Assembly (NCBI GenBank): GCA_029204225.1
Contig: CM055102.1
Coordinates: 10,551,456 to 10,615,455 of the forward strand
Length of the DNA: 64,000 bases
Direction of reading: 5' to 3'
Source of the DNA: Diphasiastrum complanatum
Lineage: Eukaryota; Streptophyta; Lycopodiopsida; Lycopodiales; Lycopodiaceae
In this document: one piece after another, positions 24,698-38,978 of the stretch
Position numbering within the stretch: position 1 is the first letter of the stretch
Layout of the letters: each line of letters opens with the position of its first letter
Notes under the pieces: generated by a model
What the model saw: only the letters and a program-made list of their open reading frames with translations
The model's database searches: none
What the model was told of the DNA's origin: nothing
Program-made: the position numbers and the translations under genes

Positions 24698-26740
24698 ATG
24701 GAAGCGATAACTTGGAATGTAAGAGGGCTCAATTCTCCTGTTCGTCGCTCCCTCCTTTTCAATTGCCTCCTCACGCTTCGTCACTCCAATATTGTGATTT
24801 GCCTTCAAGAGACCAAACTGAGTGGTTTCCTTCTGGATGTTCTCATCAAATCTTTTGCCTGAAACACTCTTGTTCTCTTGCCAATGGCACTCGGGGTGGG
24901 CTGGTTACCCTTGTCTCACACTTTTCTCTCCCTGGTGGTCACGATAATGTTTGCACTATTTCTAAGTGTGGCTTTGCTTTCAATAATTTTAATATCTATG
25001 CCCCTAACTCCTCTCTTTTTCGCATCGATTTTTGGAATGATTTATCCCCTCAAAATAACTTCCTTCTATCATCTTGGGTGACTTTGATATGTACCTTCAT
25101 TCTAATGATGGCCCCGACCGCATCTCTTATGCTGAGAGACAAGCTTGGGATGTTTTGATGAACAATTTTAGTTTATCTGATGTGCTCTCTCTCTGTAACT
25201 CACCTCGTCTTCACATGTGGAATAATAGTCGTTCTCCCCCCTTCTATACTTCTGCAAGACTTAATAGGTTTTACCTCTCTAATAGAGAAAATTGGGCTAG
25301 CCGCATTTCGTGGCTGTACCATTCCCACTCTTTCCCTCTCTGATCACCTTTCTATGGTTTACATCTCACAACCTTTACCCGGTCAAGCCTTCCAAGCACC
25401 AATTGATAATAAGTCCCTTTCCCTACTCTTTCTTCTACAATCTCCTCTCTTTTGAGCCATATCATTGATTGCTCTAGATAATTTATTTGGCATCATGGTA
25501 AATTTTTGAGTGCCTCCTCCTCCTTCGTTGAAATCTCTCTTAACCAAACTCTATTGTCTATCTCTTTCAATAGAGCCCAGACAATTGATCCTACTCTAAG
25601 AGCTGATGAGTTTATTGAAGCCTTCAACTCTCTTAGAATATTTGACCAGTCCAAAGCTGCTATTCTTCGCAAAAGAACCCACTTAAACTGGCTTAGAGAA
25701 ACAGACCTCCCTTCAACTTTTTTCTTCGAAAAACTCAAAGTTCAGTAAAGGAGGAAAGACTCGTGCGACATTTCTATTAATGGTTCTCCACTCCTCTCTT
25801 CTGAAGCCATTTGTCTTTCCTTCTTCAACTATTACTCCTCCTTTTTCAACCCATTCCCCCTCTCTAAAGCCCCGACCATGAAATTTTTAGTTTTTGCTCT
25901 TTCCACTCTCCGTTGACTCTGGTTGAATCTGCCTTTCTCTCCTCCCCTTTGTCGCTAGAAGAATTGCACTTTGCCCTTAAATATAAAAACAATGACAAAT
26001 CTCCAGGCCCTGATGGCGTTACTCCCAATTTCTTCCAAGATCACTGAGATATTGTTGGTCTCTCCCTCCTTCTAACCATAAATAATTTTTATCCAAGGGC
26101 TGCTTTCACTCTTCCCTCTCTCATGGCTTGATTAAACTCATCCCCAAAACTGTTTCGCCCTCCAGAATTTCTGAATACTGCCCGCTTACCATGCTGAACA
26201 CTTCCTACAAAATCATAGCTAAAGCCATTGCTAGGAGACTTGCCCCTCTCCTTCCCTCCCACATATCCAACTCCCAGGCTGGTTTCAATAAAGACAGGTC
26301 TCTGTTCGATAATATTCTTAACGTTTGGTCTGCCATAAAAACTTTCCTCTGGTTCAATTATCCGGCTCTTCTTCTTAAAATTGACTTTGATAAGGCCTTT
26401 GATCGGGTTAGCTGGAATTACCTTTTTGCTTGCTGCCATTCATTTGGAATTCCTAATTATCTTATTAAACTCATCTATGTTTTCTTTACCTCTGCCTCTT
26501 CTTCCATTCTCTTTCAGGGAGTCCTATCTCCTTCATTTTCTATTGCTTGCGGGATGTCAATGCTACAGAACCTCTTATTTATCATATCCTCAAGCTCAAC
26601 TCTTCTCCCTCATTCCATCCTTTCTCTTTTTTAAATGTTCCTATTGGACTTTACCATTAGAGGAGTTTCAAGCACCAAAAGGGCCTTTTGTCAATATGCT
26701 GTTTTTGACTTTTCAACTATTTAACGTACACTTGGCCCAG
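24698..26740 (+). mobile_element. L1-type LINE fragment (endonuclease and partial RT)
   Basis: Starts MEAITWNVRGLNSPVRRSLL, the beginning of the apurinic-type endonuclease of plant L1 elements, with LQETKLS and later GDFDMYLHSNDG (near 25075). Reverse transcriptase starts near 26128 with LIPKT..PSRISEYCPLTMLN, then NSQAGFNKDRS and KIDFDKAFDRVSW (near 26380-26415). Frames are broken by several shifts. No FADD-type catalytic motif, RNase H or poly-A tail is seen, so the 3' part of ORF2 is missing. Confidence 0.8.
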
Positions 26741-27072
26741 TTATATATTTAAACTGTGAAAGACCGTAACGTTTGTTTGCCGATCGAATTTCTTTTGGAA
26801 CTTTTTGGTCATATTTTTATTGATTCAAAACTCTCGCGGGGTAGGGTCCTAACTTGTGATTGGACTGTAATTGCTACACGTGAGTTTCTTGAGTTCCCGG
26901 GACCTAACACTTGTGGTTAAAGTAAGTCTATTTTGATCTAACCGTAGTTAGAGTAACATATATGATTTATGAAAGACCGCCAACATTTATTACAAATTTG
27001 GTTTTTTATTTTCATATTGATTCATCTACTTTTAGTTTCAAACTCTATTGTTCATCTTCTTTTAGATTTGCA
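26741..27072 (+). other. Leader-like stretch before an unidentified relic
   Basis: GAAAGACCGTAACGTTTGTT at 26758 is echoed by GAAAGACCGCCAACATTTAT at 26970, giving a diverged duplication of about 210 bp. It could be upstream sequence of the relic that follows. No clear promoter element is seen. Confidence 0.25.
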
Positions 27073-28257
27073 ATGGCTTCCGGAAGTCGTAGACCATGAA
27101 GCAATATTGTCTCAGTTTCTGTTTGTAATGAAAAAAACTCTAATGGCTCTTGGATACCACGTATCTATAGAAAATTTCAGTGGGTTCTCATACATCCCTC
27201 ATCAAGAGGTGCTTTTGGTAAAAAGAGAAAATCAAATATGGATTATAGGAGCTGTTGGAAAGGTAGAATTCAGACTTCAAAGTTTCACCTGGTGGTTGAT
27301 CCATTTTAGAGGTCTTGGTTCAACATGTCTACATGCATAAGGAAATTAGAGTGGAAGGCATATGTTCAAGTGATAGACTCAAATGCAATTGTAAGTTTTG
27401 GAGAGTTTTTTGCTTTGAGCTTTTCATCAATCTTTTAGACATGTATCTGAGTATTTAAACGATATATAGTTTTATGGGTTTGTGCAGATTTGTATCCATC
27501 AAGCATAATCGAATGACAATCTATACAATCCCTTGTCGGCATCATGGATATTATTCATTCTGATATTGGTCTACAATACAAGAACCGCTCCACGAGATCA
27601 CTTTTGGATTCTTGTATTTTCTTCTATGATTCATTTTACACACCATCCAGTTTAGGTGGAAGATTAGAGGCGACATCACTACCCTCTTTCTCAAGTGAAG
27701 AATGGATTCCTCTGGATTCCACTATAGTAGAGAGCTTCCAATAAGATTTTTTTATGGACATTCAAAATTGTATGAAATGTAGCACAGGTTCAAAAAACAA
27801 TAGACTGCACTGGTTTCTACCTTTTGCAATGTTTGTAGATTCTTTTGTTGCATGTAATATTCATAGAACAGCGACAATATTTATTTGTAGTGATTTAACA
27901 AATGATATGTTATCAAGCCTCCTTGATGATCAATGGGATAAAAAGAGTAATGGCAATATCGAGTGCATAATTAATAGATCGTCAATGAAATTTAGATATC
28001 TTATAGAAAAACAAGTGCTTTCTTTAACATTTTATTATAGAGGATGGTCCAAAGTTGCCAATGAATGGAAAGCATTGGATAAGGATTATACAGTGAATCA
28101 TCAAGATCAAATAGAAATCCAAGTGAAGCAAAATAATTCTACTATTACAACAATTGAGGTGGAGATTGGGCACTCGATCACATTCAATCAGAGCTTACCT
28201 TGTTGCAATATGATATTCCTGAACACTTCTGTTTTCAAGTCAATGAGAGATTGGTAG
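27073..28257 (+). pseudogene. Unidentified intron-bearing coding relic
   Basis: A frame starting at ATG 27073 (MASGSRRP) runs to a GTAAGT donor at 27391, broken by TGA at 27097-27099 and TAG at 27307-27309. TTTGTGCAG at 27479-27487 is a good acceptor, giving a 97-bp intron of normal plant size. Downstream are frames 27544-27744 and 27754-28257. The second is a 167-aa ATG frame (MDIQNCMKCSTG ... FKSMRDW) with plausible protein composition. The run RGWSKVANEWKALDKDY faintly recalls the end of a B3 domain, too weak for a call. It is either a decayed host gene or non-LTR/DNA-transposon coding sequence. Function unknown. Confidence 0.35.
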
Positions 28258-29482
28258 GTGTATGTGTGTTTTCTTTAATACACATTTGAAATGACTTTCA
28301 ATGATTTTATTTAAACTTATTTCAGTGTTTTCGGTATTGCAATATTGCATTTAAAATAATCTCAATGTATTGTTTAACAAGTTTCTTTGATGTACAAGTA
28401 AGACCAAGACAAGAAAATCACATACAGTGCAAGGATTTAAATAGAAGTGTAGAAATTGTCAAAACCGCATAAACATTGGGATGGTAGACGTGCAACAACA
28501 ATATACCTTTCAAAAAAAAAATACAAAGTTGTCTCAAATAACTTCAAGATTTCATCGAACAAATAATATTTAGTATTTTGAAAAATGTACATTGTTCTTA
28601 AAATTGAAATAAAATATTTGTGGCTTTCATAATAGCCCACTTTCTGTGCCTATCTGTTCTATGCATCATCATGTGGAAATATGCTTGTCATCCCATAATG
28701 ACAATTTCAACTGATAAATGGCTTCATATTTCCATCAATCCCACTCTTATACCATCACATCTTCTAGTTTAGAATTAGAGGGCCCAGACTAGCCTCTATT
28801 GTATCAACCTCGGTTGTGGGAGATGGGGTCCTTGGTGTAGTGGATTGATGATATCTCTCGGGATCTATATACCATAGGACTTTGTCATCTGTATATTGTC
28901 ATTCTTCGTCAAACATTAGTACTTGATAAAGCTCAATAGCTTGTGAGTCACTAATTTAGAAAAATGGTCTTTGAGGTAGCATTTGGACTTGAATCATCAA
29001 GCTTGAAAATTTGAGGATAAGATCCTCTGGACGGCTTCCCAATTTTCCAATAATGGAATCTAGAATTTCGTCTCTCTTGGCTATGTTTGATTGTAAAAGA
29101 ACCATCACTTGAATGATCTATCAGAGAGTTTAAGCAATCTACAATGGGTAAGGCCTCCATCCAATCACCCACTTCATTTTGGGTGTCGTCCTTAATCATT
29201 ATTTTTCTCCAACATCTCAAGTGTTTCGATTCCATTTCTTCTTTCTCAATTTGCTCAATAGTGGTTGAACTAGCTATCATCCTTCATTGATCTACTAGTT
29301 TTATCTCCCAAGTAGTCAGATCAACCTTCACCACTTGTTTCTGATTTTGCAAGATAAATTTTTTTTTTTTCCCAATCATAAAGAACATGTGAAGCTTGTA
29401 GCCAAGGTCTTCTAAGTAGGACCTTTTAAGATTTCACTGTGTTAGATAAATCTCAAATAACAAAGTCGATCACAATACATTT
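28258..29482. other. Unassigned stretch; possible retroelement remains
   Basis: The minus frame 29280-28951 (about 109 aa, with LIDHSSDGSFTIKH) is unrecognised. It may be part of the internal region of the neighbouring copia element. Nothing else is visible. Confidence 0.25.
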
Positions 29483-30126
29483 AATAAAATTCCAGCAAGC
29501 TCACATGTGTGGGGAATGATCCTCAAGTGTGAACGATTGATCTTGTTAAGCTTTGTGTTTAGCACATAAATTGATTCTAGATTGAATGCCAAGATCTAGT
29601 ACAAGATTTTATGGCTAAATCACAATCTAGCATGCTAAGAATCAAAGAATGATTGCTTTGAAAAACAAGAGAGAAGAAGTACAAGAATTTAATGCATTAG
29701 CATAAGCCTCTACTCATGATAGAGAGAGAAAGAGAGCAAAATTCAAGCAAACAATGGTGTAGATCCAAAATGACATGAAATAGCTTCAAAGCTTGGTTCT
29801 TCATAAAAAATTATGAGAGAGTCTACACATATTTAGGGAGTTTGGAGTAGCTCGAGGTAGACCCATCTCTCTCCGACTTTCATCCACATCTAAAAGTGAG
29901 AACTAGAGAACTAATGACATTGGTCACTTTACATGCATGCATTTCTACCTACTTTTACCAAGTGTCAAATTTTCAACTAGAATTGTACAAATCAGCCTGC
30001 ATGTGTCCAATTTACTTTGTGCATGCCTTGCATATCACTATGGAACACTTACAACCATTGCATGTGATATGCCACAAGTTTCTACAAGCCTATTATTGAC
30101 ATTTCTATGTCTACATTCTATATGCA
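29483..30126 (-). mobile_element. Ty1/copia LTR, inverted copy of 13447-14089
   Basis: Reverse-complement copy of the plus-strand LTR, with closely matching sequence from TGCATATAGAATG to GCTGGAATTTTAT. No primer site follows its 3' end, so it is a 3' or solo LTR. Its 5' edge touches the first base of a gypsy LTR at 30127 with nothing between. Confidence 0.75.
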
Positions 30127-30871
30127 TGTTGGAGGGTTTGCGGATTCCAAGGCAACCCTAACCCTAGTTAATAAGAGAGAGGGATTCGGGACCCTACGTG
30201 TGTAAGTCCAACCCGATGATCACATAGTTATTTGATTAGAAAGTCAATAAAAAGACTTTAGGCCTTTTTGCGGGACTTTTATTGTCATAGGGCCTAAATG
30301 TCAAGTTAGTGAATAAAGTTGGGTTTCCCTCCAATTTGGATGGTTCTCACTCTTTTTTAAATTTGAATAATTAGGGAGGCAAAAATGGACCAATAGGATT
30401 CAGAGGCCAGGGTCCTCCTCTCTACTATAGAAAGGGACCAACTCAAGTTCCTACACATGTTTCATTTCTTCATTTCAATAAAGCAGATTGGTTCTCTTGT
30501 GAAATGGATTGATGAATGTCTTTGCTCTCTATCACTTTTCCTCCATCTCATATGCTTTATTTGTGTTTTGCTAATTGTTGGATTTGATTGTTATTGGGAT
30601 TGCATGTTATTATACTTTCTATGAGGCAGAAAGGGAGAGAGAGAGAAAGAGTAAGCTATCTTGTTGTGGATCTAGTGTTAGTGGATGTAGTGTTAATGCT
30701 TAGGGTTAATGGATGTTAGAGTTAGATGTGAATCTTCCATTCATGCTGAGATCTGAACTATACTATCGCTCTCATGGGAACGAATCTATGCGTGACAACT
30801 AACTTCATCTCTTTGATGCCAGATTAATTAGATCTTGGGTTGAGATTAGGCAAGAAAAGAAACCCACTACA
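30127..30871 (+). mobile_element. Ty3/gypsy 5' LTR (745 bp)
   Basis: Begins TGTTGGAGGGTTTG and ends CCCACTACA just before a primer site. TACTATAGAAAGG near 30423 is a TATA candidate and AATAAA lies at 30477-30482, the expected order for U3 and R. It belongs to the gag-protease half that follows. No matching 3' LTR was found in the window. Confidence 0.7.
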
Positions 30872-30893
30872 ATTTTGGCGCTGTTGCCAGGGA
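30872..30893 (+). other. Gypsy primer-binding site
   Basis: TTTTGGCGCTGTTGCCAGGG resembles the TGGCGCCGTTGCCGGGG site found in many plant gypsy elements of the Tat/Athila kind. It lies right after the LTR end. Confidence 0.7.
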
Positions 30894-32022
30894 GCTACGC
30901 CAATTTTTCAGTTTGTAGCATGTTTGTTGGATGGTTAGCTTGTATTAGGCATCTTGTCGTTGCCTGAATAGTGTTAGATATGCATTTAGGGTTAGTTTGG
31001 GAGTGATTTTGCTTGATTTGAGTGGATTTGCCTGTTTGAAATCTAATCTATTCAGATCACCAATCTTAAGATCCATTTGGATCTGTGATATAAAAAAAAA
31101 AAACAAAAATTGGTCAAATCTATCAGATTTTGGTCAAAAGGAGACAAAAATCATCATCAAAGCTGATAACTTTATGCTCTCTTTCAGCAAACCTTCACCG
31201 AGTTGCAAAAACCTTCGGTTTTGATCACAAAACCTTCAATTTGAAGGGCGAACAATCCTTCCCAACAGATTTCCAGAAACATCAGAAAAACCATAAAAAA
31301 AACACCAAAAAATCATCAAAACTAAAAAAAACCTTTGTCTGATTCATTGTGCATAGGTGTGATTCAGATCTATCTACTGCCAGGTCGGCGAAGAATAATA
31401 TAAAAAATAGAAGATTTTCTCAGAGGATCAGTTGCCATATTGTTATATTTTTGTCAAAAAAGTCTTTTTTTTGCAAAAATACCAGTATTATTCTTGATTC
31501 TTCACCAAAATCTTTGTCGAGTTTCTAGATCATTCTATTTATAGTAAGATACTATTTTTGAGTTCGACGAACATTCATCTTATCCAGATCATAGAAAATC
31601 TTATTTTTTACCTCGCCAAACTACATAAACTATGTTTTTGTGTGCCAGAAACCTTCGCCGGATTTATTCTAGTTTTATCTGTGTCAGATTTCTAGTCTAA
31701 GAGTTTGGCAAAGGTTATTTCCATAGAAATTGTTCAAAAAGACCTGATCAGAGAGTTTTTTTTTCAAAAATAGCACTGTTGAACCTTTGTCGAGTCAATC
31801 TTCGTCTAGGGAACCTTCGCCAATTCTATTTTTAGGTTTTGATTTTCCAGATCAAGTCTCTGTCAAAATTTGGGTCAAATCTGATACATTCTGATTTTGA
31901 TTCTGAATTTTTTTTCATTTTTGAGAAGTATTGATTAATTGAATTTCGAAATCTTTTTCACGATATAGAAATCTAATTCTTGTCAAGTGGCATAGATCTA
32001 GCAGATCTGATCTGAGATAGTT
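30894..32022 (+). other. Untranslated leader of the gypsy element
   Basis: A 1.1 kb stretch without long frames lies between the primer site and gag. It contains repeated AACCTTCGCC / AACCTTCACC-type words and A/T-rich runs. It fits a gypsy leader. Confidence 0.5.
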
Positions 32023-35000
32023 TTGATTGAAAATCTAGATCCAATCTCATTATCTGCTTTAATTGAATCTGTGAAGATGGCTGCTCCTGGAGGTGCTCCT
32101 CAGGAAGTCAATCCAATTATTGTTAGAAGAGCACCCCATTTGGATCTACCCAAATACAATGGATTAATAGATCCAGTTAGATTTTTTCATATCTATACTG
32201 AATCTTGTGAAGTCTATAGCGAAATTTTTCTCCAAGATAAACTTAAGCTTTTTCCTATGGCCTTAACAGACGTAGCACAAGATTGGTACTATAATCAAGA
32301 TGAAATTGAGTGTACGAATTGGGAGATTGTTAAACGAGACCTTATCACACAGTTCAAACCTCGAAAGTTTATGGAAGACCCTTTCCTACTTTTAGGTATA
32401 ATTAAATGGTTCGAGATTACATTGAATGGGTAAAACGCCTCAGATCTAAGTGCGAACCTGAACTGATTAACGAAAATGCCATGATTATGTGGTTTTTGTT
32501 AGATTTACCTAAAAGGATCAGACGTGAGCTGAAATGCCATAATGAGTATGCAGTTTTGCAAAATGCCATGGATGATGCAATTCGGGAGGAGGATGAAGAT
32601 TCAGATGATAAGCCGAATATCAGTATGTTGCCTTATACAGTAGGGTAGACCACTACGACATCCACCACTATTACATCAACAAATGTCAACGCTACTGTAG
32701 AAATGATACTCAATGAGTTCGAAAAACTCAGGAAGAACCAACAAAAATAGATGGAAAAGTTGCAGTCGCAATTTGATGAGATCAAGACATTTGAAGATTT
32801 CCATGGACAAGCAAACAAGAAACCTGAGAAGTTTGCAAAAACTTTTCCTACTAGGGAAAATGTCTGGTGTTCTATTTGTACAGGAAATCACACAGTGAAT
32901 GAATATCCTCAATTGAAAAAATGAATGAAAATTAGTATATGCCATTTGTGTAATTTGCTTGATCATGAGACTGCTTTTTGCAACTTCAATCCTCGGATGA
33001 TTCAACAACAGTATGCGCGAATGGGATATCGAGAACCACATTATGGAGGAAATCCAGCAGCTAGACCTCGACAATCTACTGTTGGATATCCGAAACATTT
33101 AGCCTTACCTGCCCCACCAAAGCACCCCGCTCCTCCTGCCAATTTGATGGAACTAGAACCGTACATAAGTGCCGAGCAATGGAACTATGGTACTGATCAA
33201 AAAGGTGGATCTTCATAACAGTATGCTATTTATGCTGCCGCGCAACAACAAGCATCTAGAAACTGGACCAGAGCACCACTTGGATGCTTTGCATGTGGAG
33301 AAAATCGTAGAGTTGCAGAATGTCCAAATAAAGGAAAATTTGTACCATTATGTCGTGACTGTGGTTATGGGCATTGCTATAAAGACTGTCCAGCAAGACC
33401 GAAGCCACCACCAACTACAGTTGTCTGTAAATTTGATAGCAATCAAGCGAAGACCAGTAGCTCAGAATAAACCAAGTGTACCCTTGATGGTGGTCACCAG
33501 AGCATAGAAGCAGAAAGAACCGGTAGCAGATCCAGTACCTGCTGATTTTATACCAATAATTGATATACCAACAGCATCTGGAGTCTATCCAAATCTTCAT
33601 GCAAAAAAAGAAGATATCAGGATATGAGACAATGGATTAAACATCTGCAAGAAGAAGAGAAGCTTGAAGCTACTAAAGCAACAACCAAAGTTCGTTCTTC
33701 ACCATTGCAGCCACCAAGAAATTCACGTATAGATATGAATGATCAGTTGCATCATTATGAAGAACCCTTCAAGATGACTGAACCGAAAGCACCACAAACA
33801 AAACTGCTCATGAAGATTTTGTCTAGTAAGATCAATATTCCATTGAGTGAGTTTTTGAAGTTGGTGCCAAAAGCAAAAGAAGTCTTAGCGCAAAAGTTAG
33901 CTCAAGCAGAACCAAAAGTCCATCAGGAGCCACTTGTTTGTGCTGGATTTGAAGAATCTAATGAAGCTCTCAATGTCGGAGTAGCTTGGAAAAGTGAACA
34001 AAAGAATATCACCCTGTCGATACAGCATAGACAATTTTTTGATGAAAAAGCTGTAATAGATGGCAGTTCGAAAGTTAACCTGATTTCTACAAAGCTATGT
34101 GCAAAATGGGGCCTTACAAAGATCAAGCCTGTGACTTTTGCCATTAAGCTAATTGATCAGACTACAATTCGTCCATGAGGAATGGTTGAAGATATACTTG
34201 TCAAAATTGTGGGAGTACAGTTCGTCATTACTTTCGTAGTAATGGACTTACTAGAAGAACCAAATGTCTACCGAGTCCTATTGGGATGTCCATGGTTATG
34301 AGTTGTGCAAGTAATTCATAACTGGGGTACCGGGAAAATCACTTTTGAAAATCGTGAATGTGCAGTCAATGTTGATCCTGCAACTTGGACTATCAAACCA
34401 GTGGTTCAAAAAGAGGATGATGATTCATCAACAACGGATCATACTTGTGACTGATCAGAGAAAAATTTGGGAGTTTATTATGATTCTCAAATGGATACTG
34501 TCAACTAGAATGAAGCTCTTGCAACGATCAATATTGTACAGCAGGATATATGTGTCAGAAAGATAATCAGTCAGATTTGAACGAGATTTCATTATTGGAT
34601 CGAACCTTGGATACACCGATCACTTTTTCATTGAATGTGCTGAATGTAGCTTGGATATCAACGGAATCTATATCAGATCTGATTGAAGATGATCTCATTC
34701 ATGTGAGTCATGCCTTGACTTATGATGACAATGCAGAACTTACTGATGAGCAGATTCTAAATCATATGGATCTGACCAGATTTGGAGTGCGTAATGTTCC
34801 TGATGAAGCAACAATAAAACCGTCCAAAGCAGTTATATTGAAAGGAGACAAGATCATAGGGTCAATGACAAAGAAACAAGCCAAGCAACATTATAATACA
34901 GTCTTGAAATGGGAAACTCCTCCTCAAAAGATTGATTCAAAGAATGTGCCACCCTTACTGGATAAAGACAAAGAAAAAGTTAAGGATGACTCTACAAGTC

Positions 35001-35501
35001 ATAGTTCTAGCAAGACGTCATCGTCTCGGAAATCATCACCTCCACGATCAATTCCTACTAAGAAGACTAAGCGCAGATCCAAGACAAGTCCTTTCGACAA
35101 AGAACAAGCAGATGTAGTCCAGTATGATATGCCCGAATATTTTAAATGTTATACACTGGATGGTGTGGCTATCATGTTACCCAAAGCACATTGTGAACCC
35201 GAAGAACAGGTGCCAGAATTGAAAGATGTTTACGATGGCCCAGCTAGGACACATCCAATGAATCTTGTTGAACCAAGAGAACCAGAAAATATTCTACAAG
35301 TTGGATCACAACTTAATCCTGAATAGTATCAAGCACTCCGAACGTTACTTATTAACTATCAAGATTGCTTTGCATGGACTCATCAAGATCTGAAGGGTAT
35401 TTCGACATCAGTTATTGAACATACCATACCTCTAGTACTTGATGCAGTTCCAAAGGTTACAAAGTTCTATCGATGTAATCCTAATGTTGCGGATCTGATA
35501 C
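32023..35501 (+). pseudogene. Ty3/gypsy gag-protease and start of RT (5' half)
   Basis: Gag starts at ATG 32077 within the frame 32023-32433 (HLDLPKYNGLIDPVRFFHIY ... DWYYNQ) and continues after a frameshift to 32648. A CCHC knuckle (CHLCNLLDHETAFC) lies near 32940-32980, with two looser Cys-rich motifs near 33280-33400. The protease has EKAVIDGSSKVNLISTKLCA (about 34045-34105) and later NVYRVLLGCPWL. The frame 34550-35326 is a linker rich in Lys/Ser. The RT start has TSVIEHTIPLVLDAV and CNPNVADLI, ending at 35501 against satellite sequence. Several stops and shifts make it inactive. Its break adjoins, codon for codon, the break of the minus-strand half at 23268. Confidence 0.8.

Positions 35502-36945
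<1,444 letters not shown>

Positions 36946-37027
<82 letters not shown>
36946..37027. repeat. (GA)n run joined to a run of 28 G
   Basis: GA repeats to 36999, then G only from 37000 to 37027. It closes the satellite array. Such a junction is prone to sequencing and assembly error, so the lengths are uncertain. Confidence 0.85.
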
Positions 37028-37030
<3 letters not shown>

Positions 37031-37099
37031 CAAGCCTGTGTTTTGAAGCCTTCCCAGCCCTTAATAGCCAATTTTGCCTTCATAGAAATACATTTTTAT

Positions 37100-37640
37100 T
37101 TCAACCTTTTGTTTGATAATTCTGCAAATGATTTGTATTTCAATCTTGAGGCCACAAAAAAGAAAGACTGGACCACATTATGAAATGTGTTCATCTTGCA
37201 TTTCAAGACCACTAGATTCACGAAAGATCTTTTATTTTAGCTCGGGAAAGTGTGCATTAAGATCCATGAGTCTGTTAGAGAGTTTATCAAAAGAGTTAAA
37301 AAGTTAAAAGGTCAATGCACCCCCGCTGGTGTACCCCACGAAAATGTGCTCTCATGGTTCAAGGATGGACCATTGAAAGCATCATGTGTCATATGAGACA
37401 TAGAAGTGAACACAATGTGCCAACATAATACGAGAGGCGGATGAAAGCTCAAGAAGTGGTTCCAATCGCTCTATCGATTGATCTAAGGGGCACCATAAGG
37501 ACAAAAGGAAAGAAAAGAGCAAAGAAATTGTCCTCTAGCAGAACCTTTGCTGACAGGATCTACATAAACTTACAAACAAAAAGGAAAGAGCACCAAGACT
37601 TCCCATCTGGTGCTCGGAAACTAAAAACAATCTAACTAGG
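37100..37640 (+). mobile_element. Ty3/gypsy gag fragment, second copy
   Basis: 37115-37318 nearly repeats 12540-12740 (SANDLYFNLEATKKKDWTT and the following sequence). It then continues with VPHENVLSWFKDGPLKA, a part missing from the first copy, and a Lys-rich tail (37441-37635). Frames are broken by stops. It begins about 75 bp after the G run. Confidence 0.6.
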
Positions 37641-38978
37641 CTTGTTAAGGCTTACCCAACTAACAAGCAATTTAACTAAACTAGGGCTTGCCCAACTAAC
37701 AAGAAACCGTTAAAGTATGAGAAATAGAATTGCGGCTACTCTAAAGCATAAGAACATTCATAAAACATGCCACAATATAAAAGCCTATTAAAGGAGGAAA
37801 GAGGCTTCCCTCAAGCTATTCACCTTCCATAAGTTTCCACTAACTTATGGAATTATTCTTCTAACTTGTTATTCTAAGTCTCACAACTTCTAAACCTAGA
37901 AACTTGAGTTTCTAAACTTAGAACTCAAGTTAAACTTAGAATCTTTTATTTCTATACTCAAGTTTTCTAACTTAAGTTTCCTAAGTTTAGAAGTTTAGTA
38001 AAACTTATTAAGCAAAAGAAAGCTTCTACTCATGGTCTTATAACACACATGCCATGGTAGAAGTTTATTAACAATTACTCACACGTGGACTTACAATACA
38101 CATGCCACGATGTTTTATTTCTTTTTTATATATTTTCTGGCTAACATTATCCCCCTCATTATTGGATTAGTGGTCCCACACCAATCGAAGCTTTTTTGTT
38201 TTGGATCTTTTGAGTATCCTGGAGTGAGATTGTTGTTGACATGTTTGGTAAATCTTATTGTTGATCCCCTCTATCATCTGTCAGTGTAATTTGGTAAGGA
38301 AGGGCCTTGGGGCATAGTAGTGTAGCATACCTTGCAGAAATCCATGGGTTTTCCATAGCTCGACCAATCAACATGAAGCGCCGAAATGAGGGTTGTCCAG
38401 TAATAAAGCCACACTACATCGATGTGGTCGGCTTCAGTTTTTAAGGGCTGATTGATATCGATGGCAATTGATGGTAGTCCCCGATCCCAATAGCCTTTTA
38501 ATTCTGCCAAAAATGCCACTAGGCCGCAATTATCTACAAAATATCAAACGTCACAATCGGGGTTGCCATGGTGTTGTTGGTAGAAGATGCGACAATTTGT
38601 GATCATGTCGTCAGTCGGGTTGCCGGTATTCACAACTATCAACGTGGGCCAATAAATCTTATTTTTAACCTTTGTGGGAGAGAATGGCTCTCAACGACCT
38701 ATTGGATAATAGTATGGATCATGCGCATATAGACGGGTGCATCAAGATATCGTGTCATTAAGGTTTTATTGTTCAGAAACAGTTGATGGCACCATGTTGG
38801 CTGTGGAGCAAGGAGTTTGACTGCTTCTCAATGGGTTGTGCAGACATTGAGGTTCGAAAGAACGTATCCACCTTGCTCCTTGGGTTTAAATTTAATTTTG
38901 GAAACTCTTGAGACACCAGTAGGTCCTAGCTAGATGCATTTGGAGTGATCCTATGCCATATTGTAGGTGCTTCAGCTG
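37641..38978. other. Unassigned, repeat-like
   Basis: TTGCCCAACTAACAAG-like words repeat near 37650-37705, followed by a run of CTTAGAA/CTAAACTTAG variants near 37860-37990. ATTATCCCCCTCATTATTGG near 38150 is typical of sequence near retroelement ends. No gene is seen. Confidence 0.3.

Noticed and set aside
24467-25158. Frame with a long IY repeat preceding the LINE
   Set aside because: The IY repeat is the TA microsatellite in translation. Only the part from 24698 has endonuclease similarity.
13447-30126. Large DNA transposon with 640-bp terminal inverted repeats
   Set aside because: The repeats have an LTR layout, and one is followed by a perfect initiator-Met primer site, so a copia LTR pair is the better reading.
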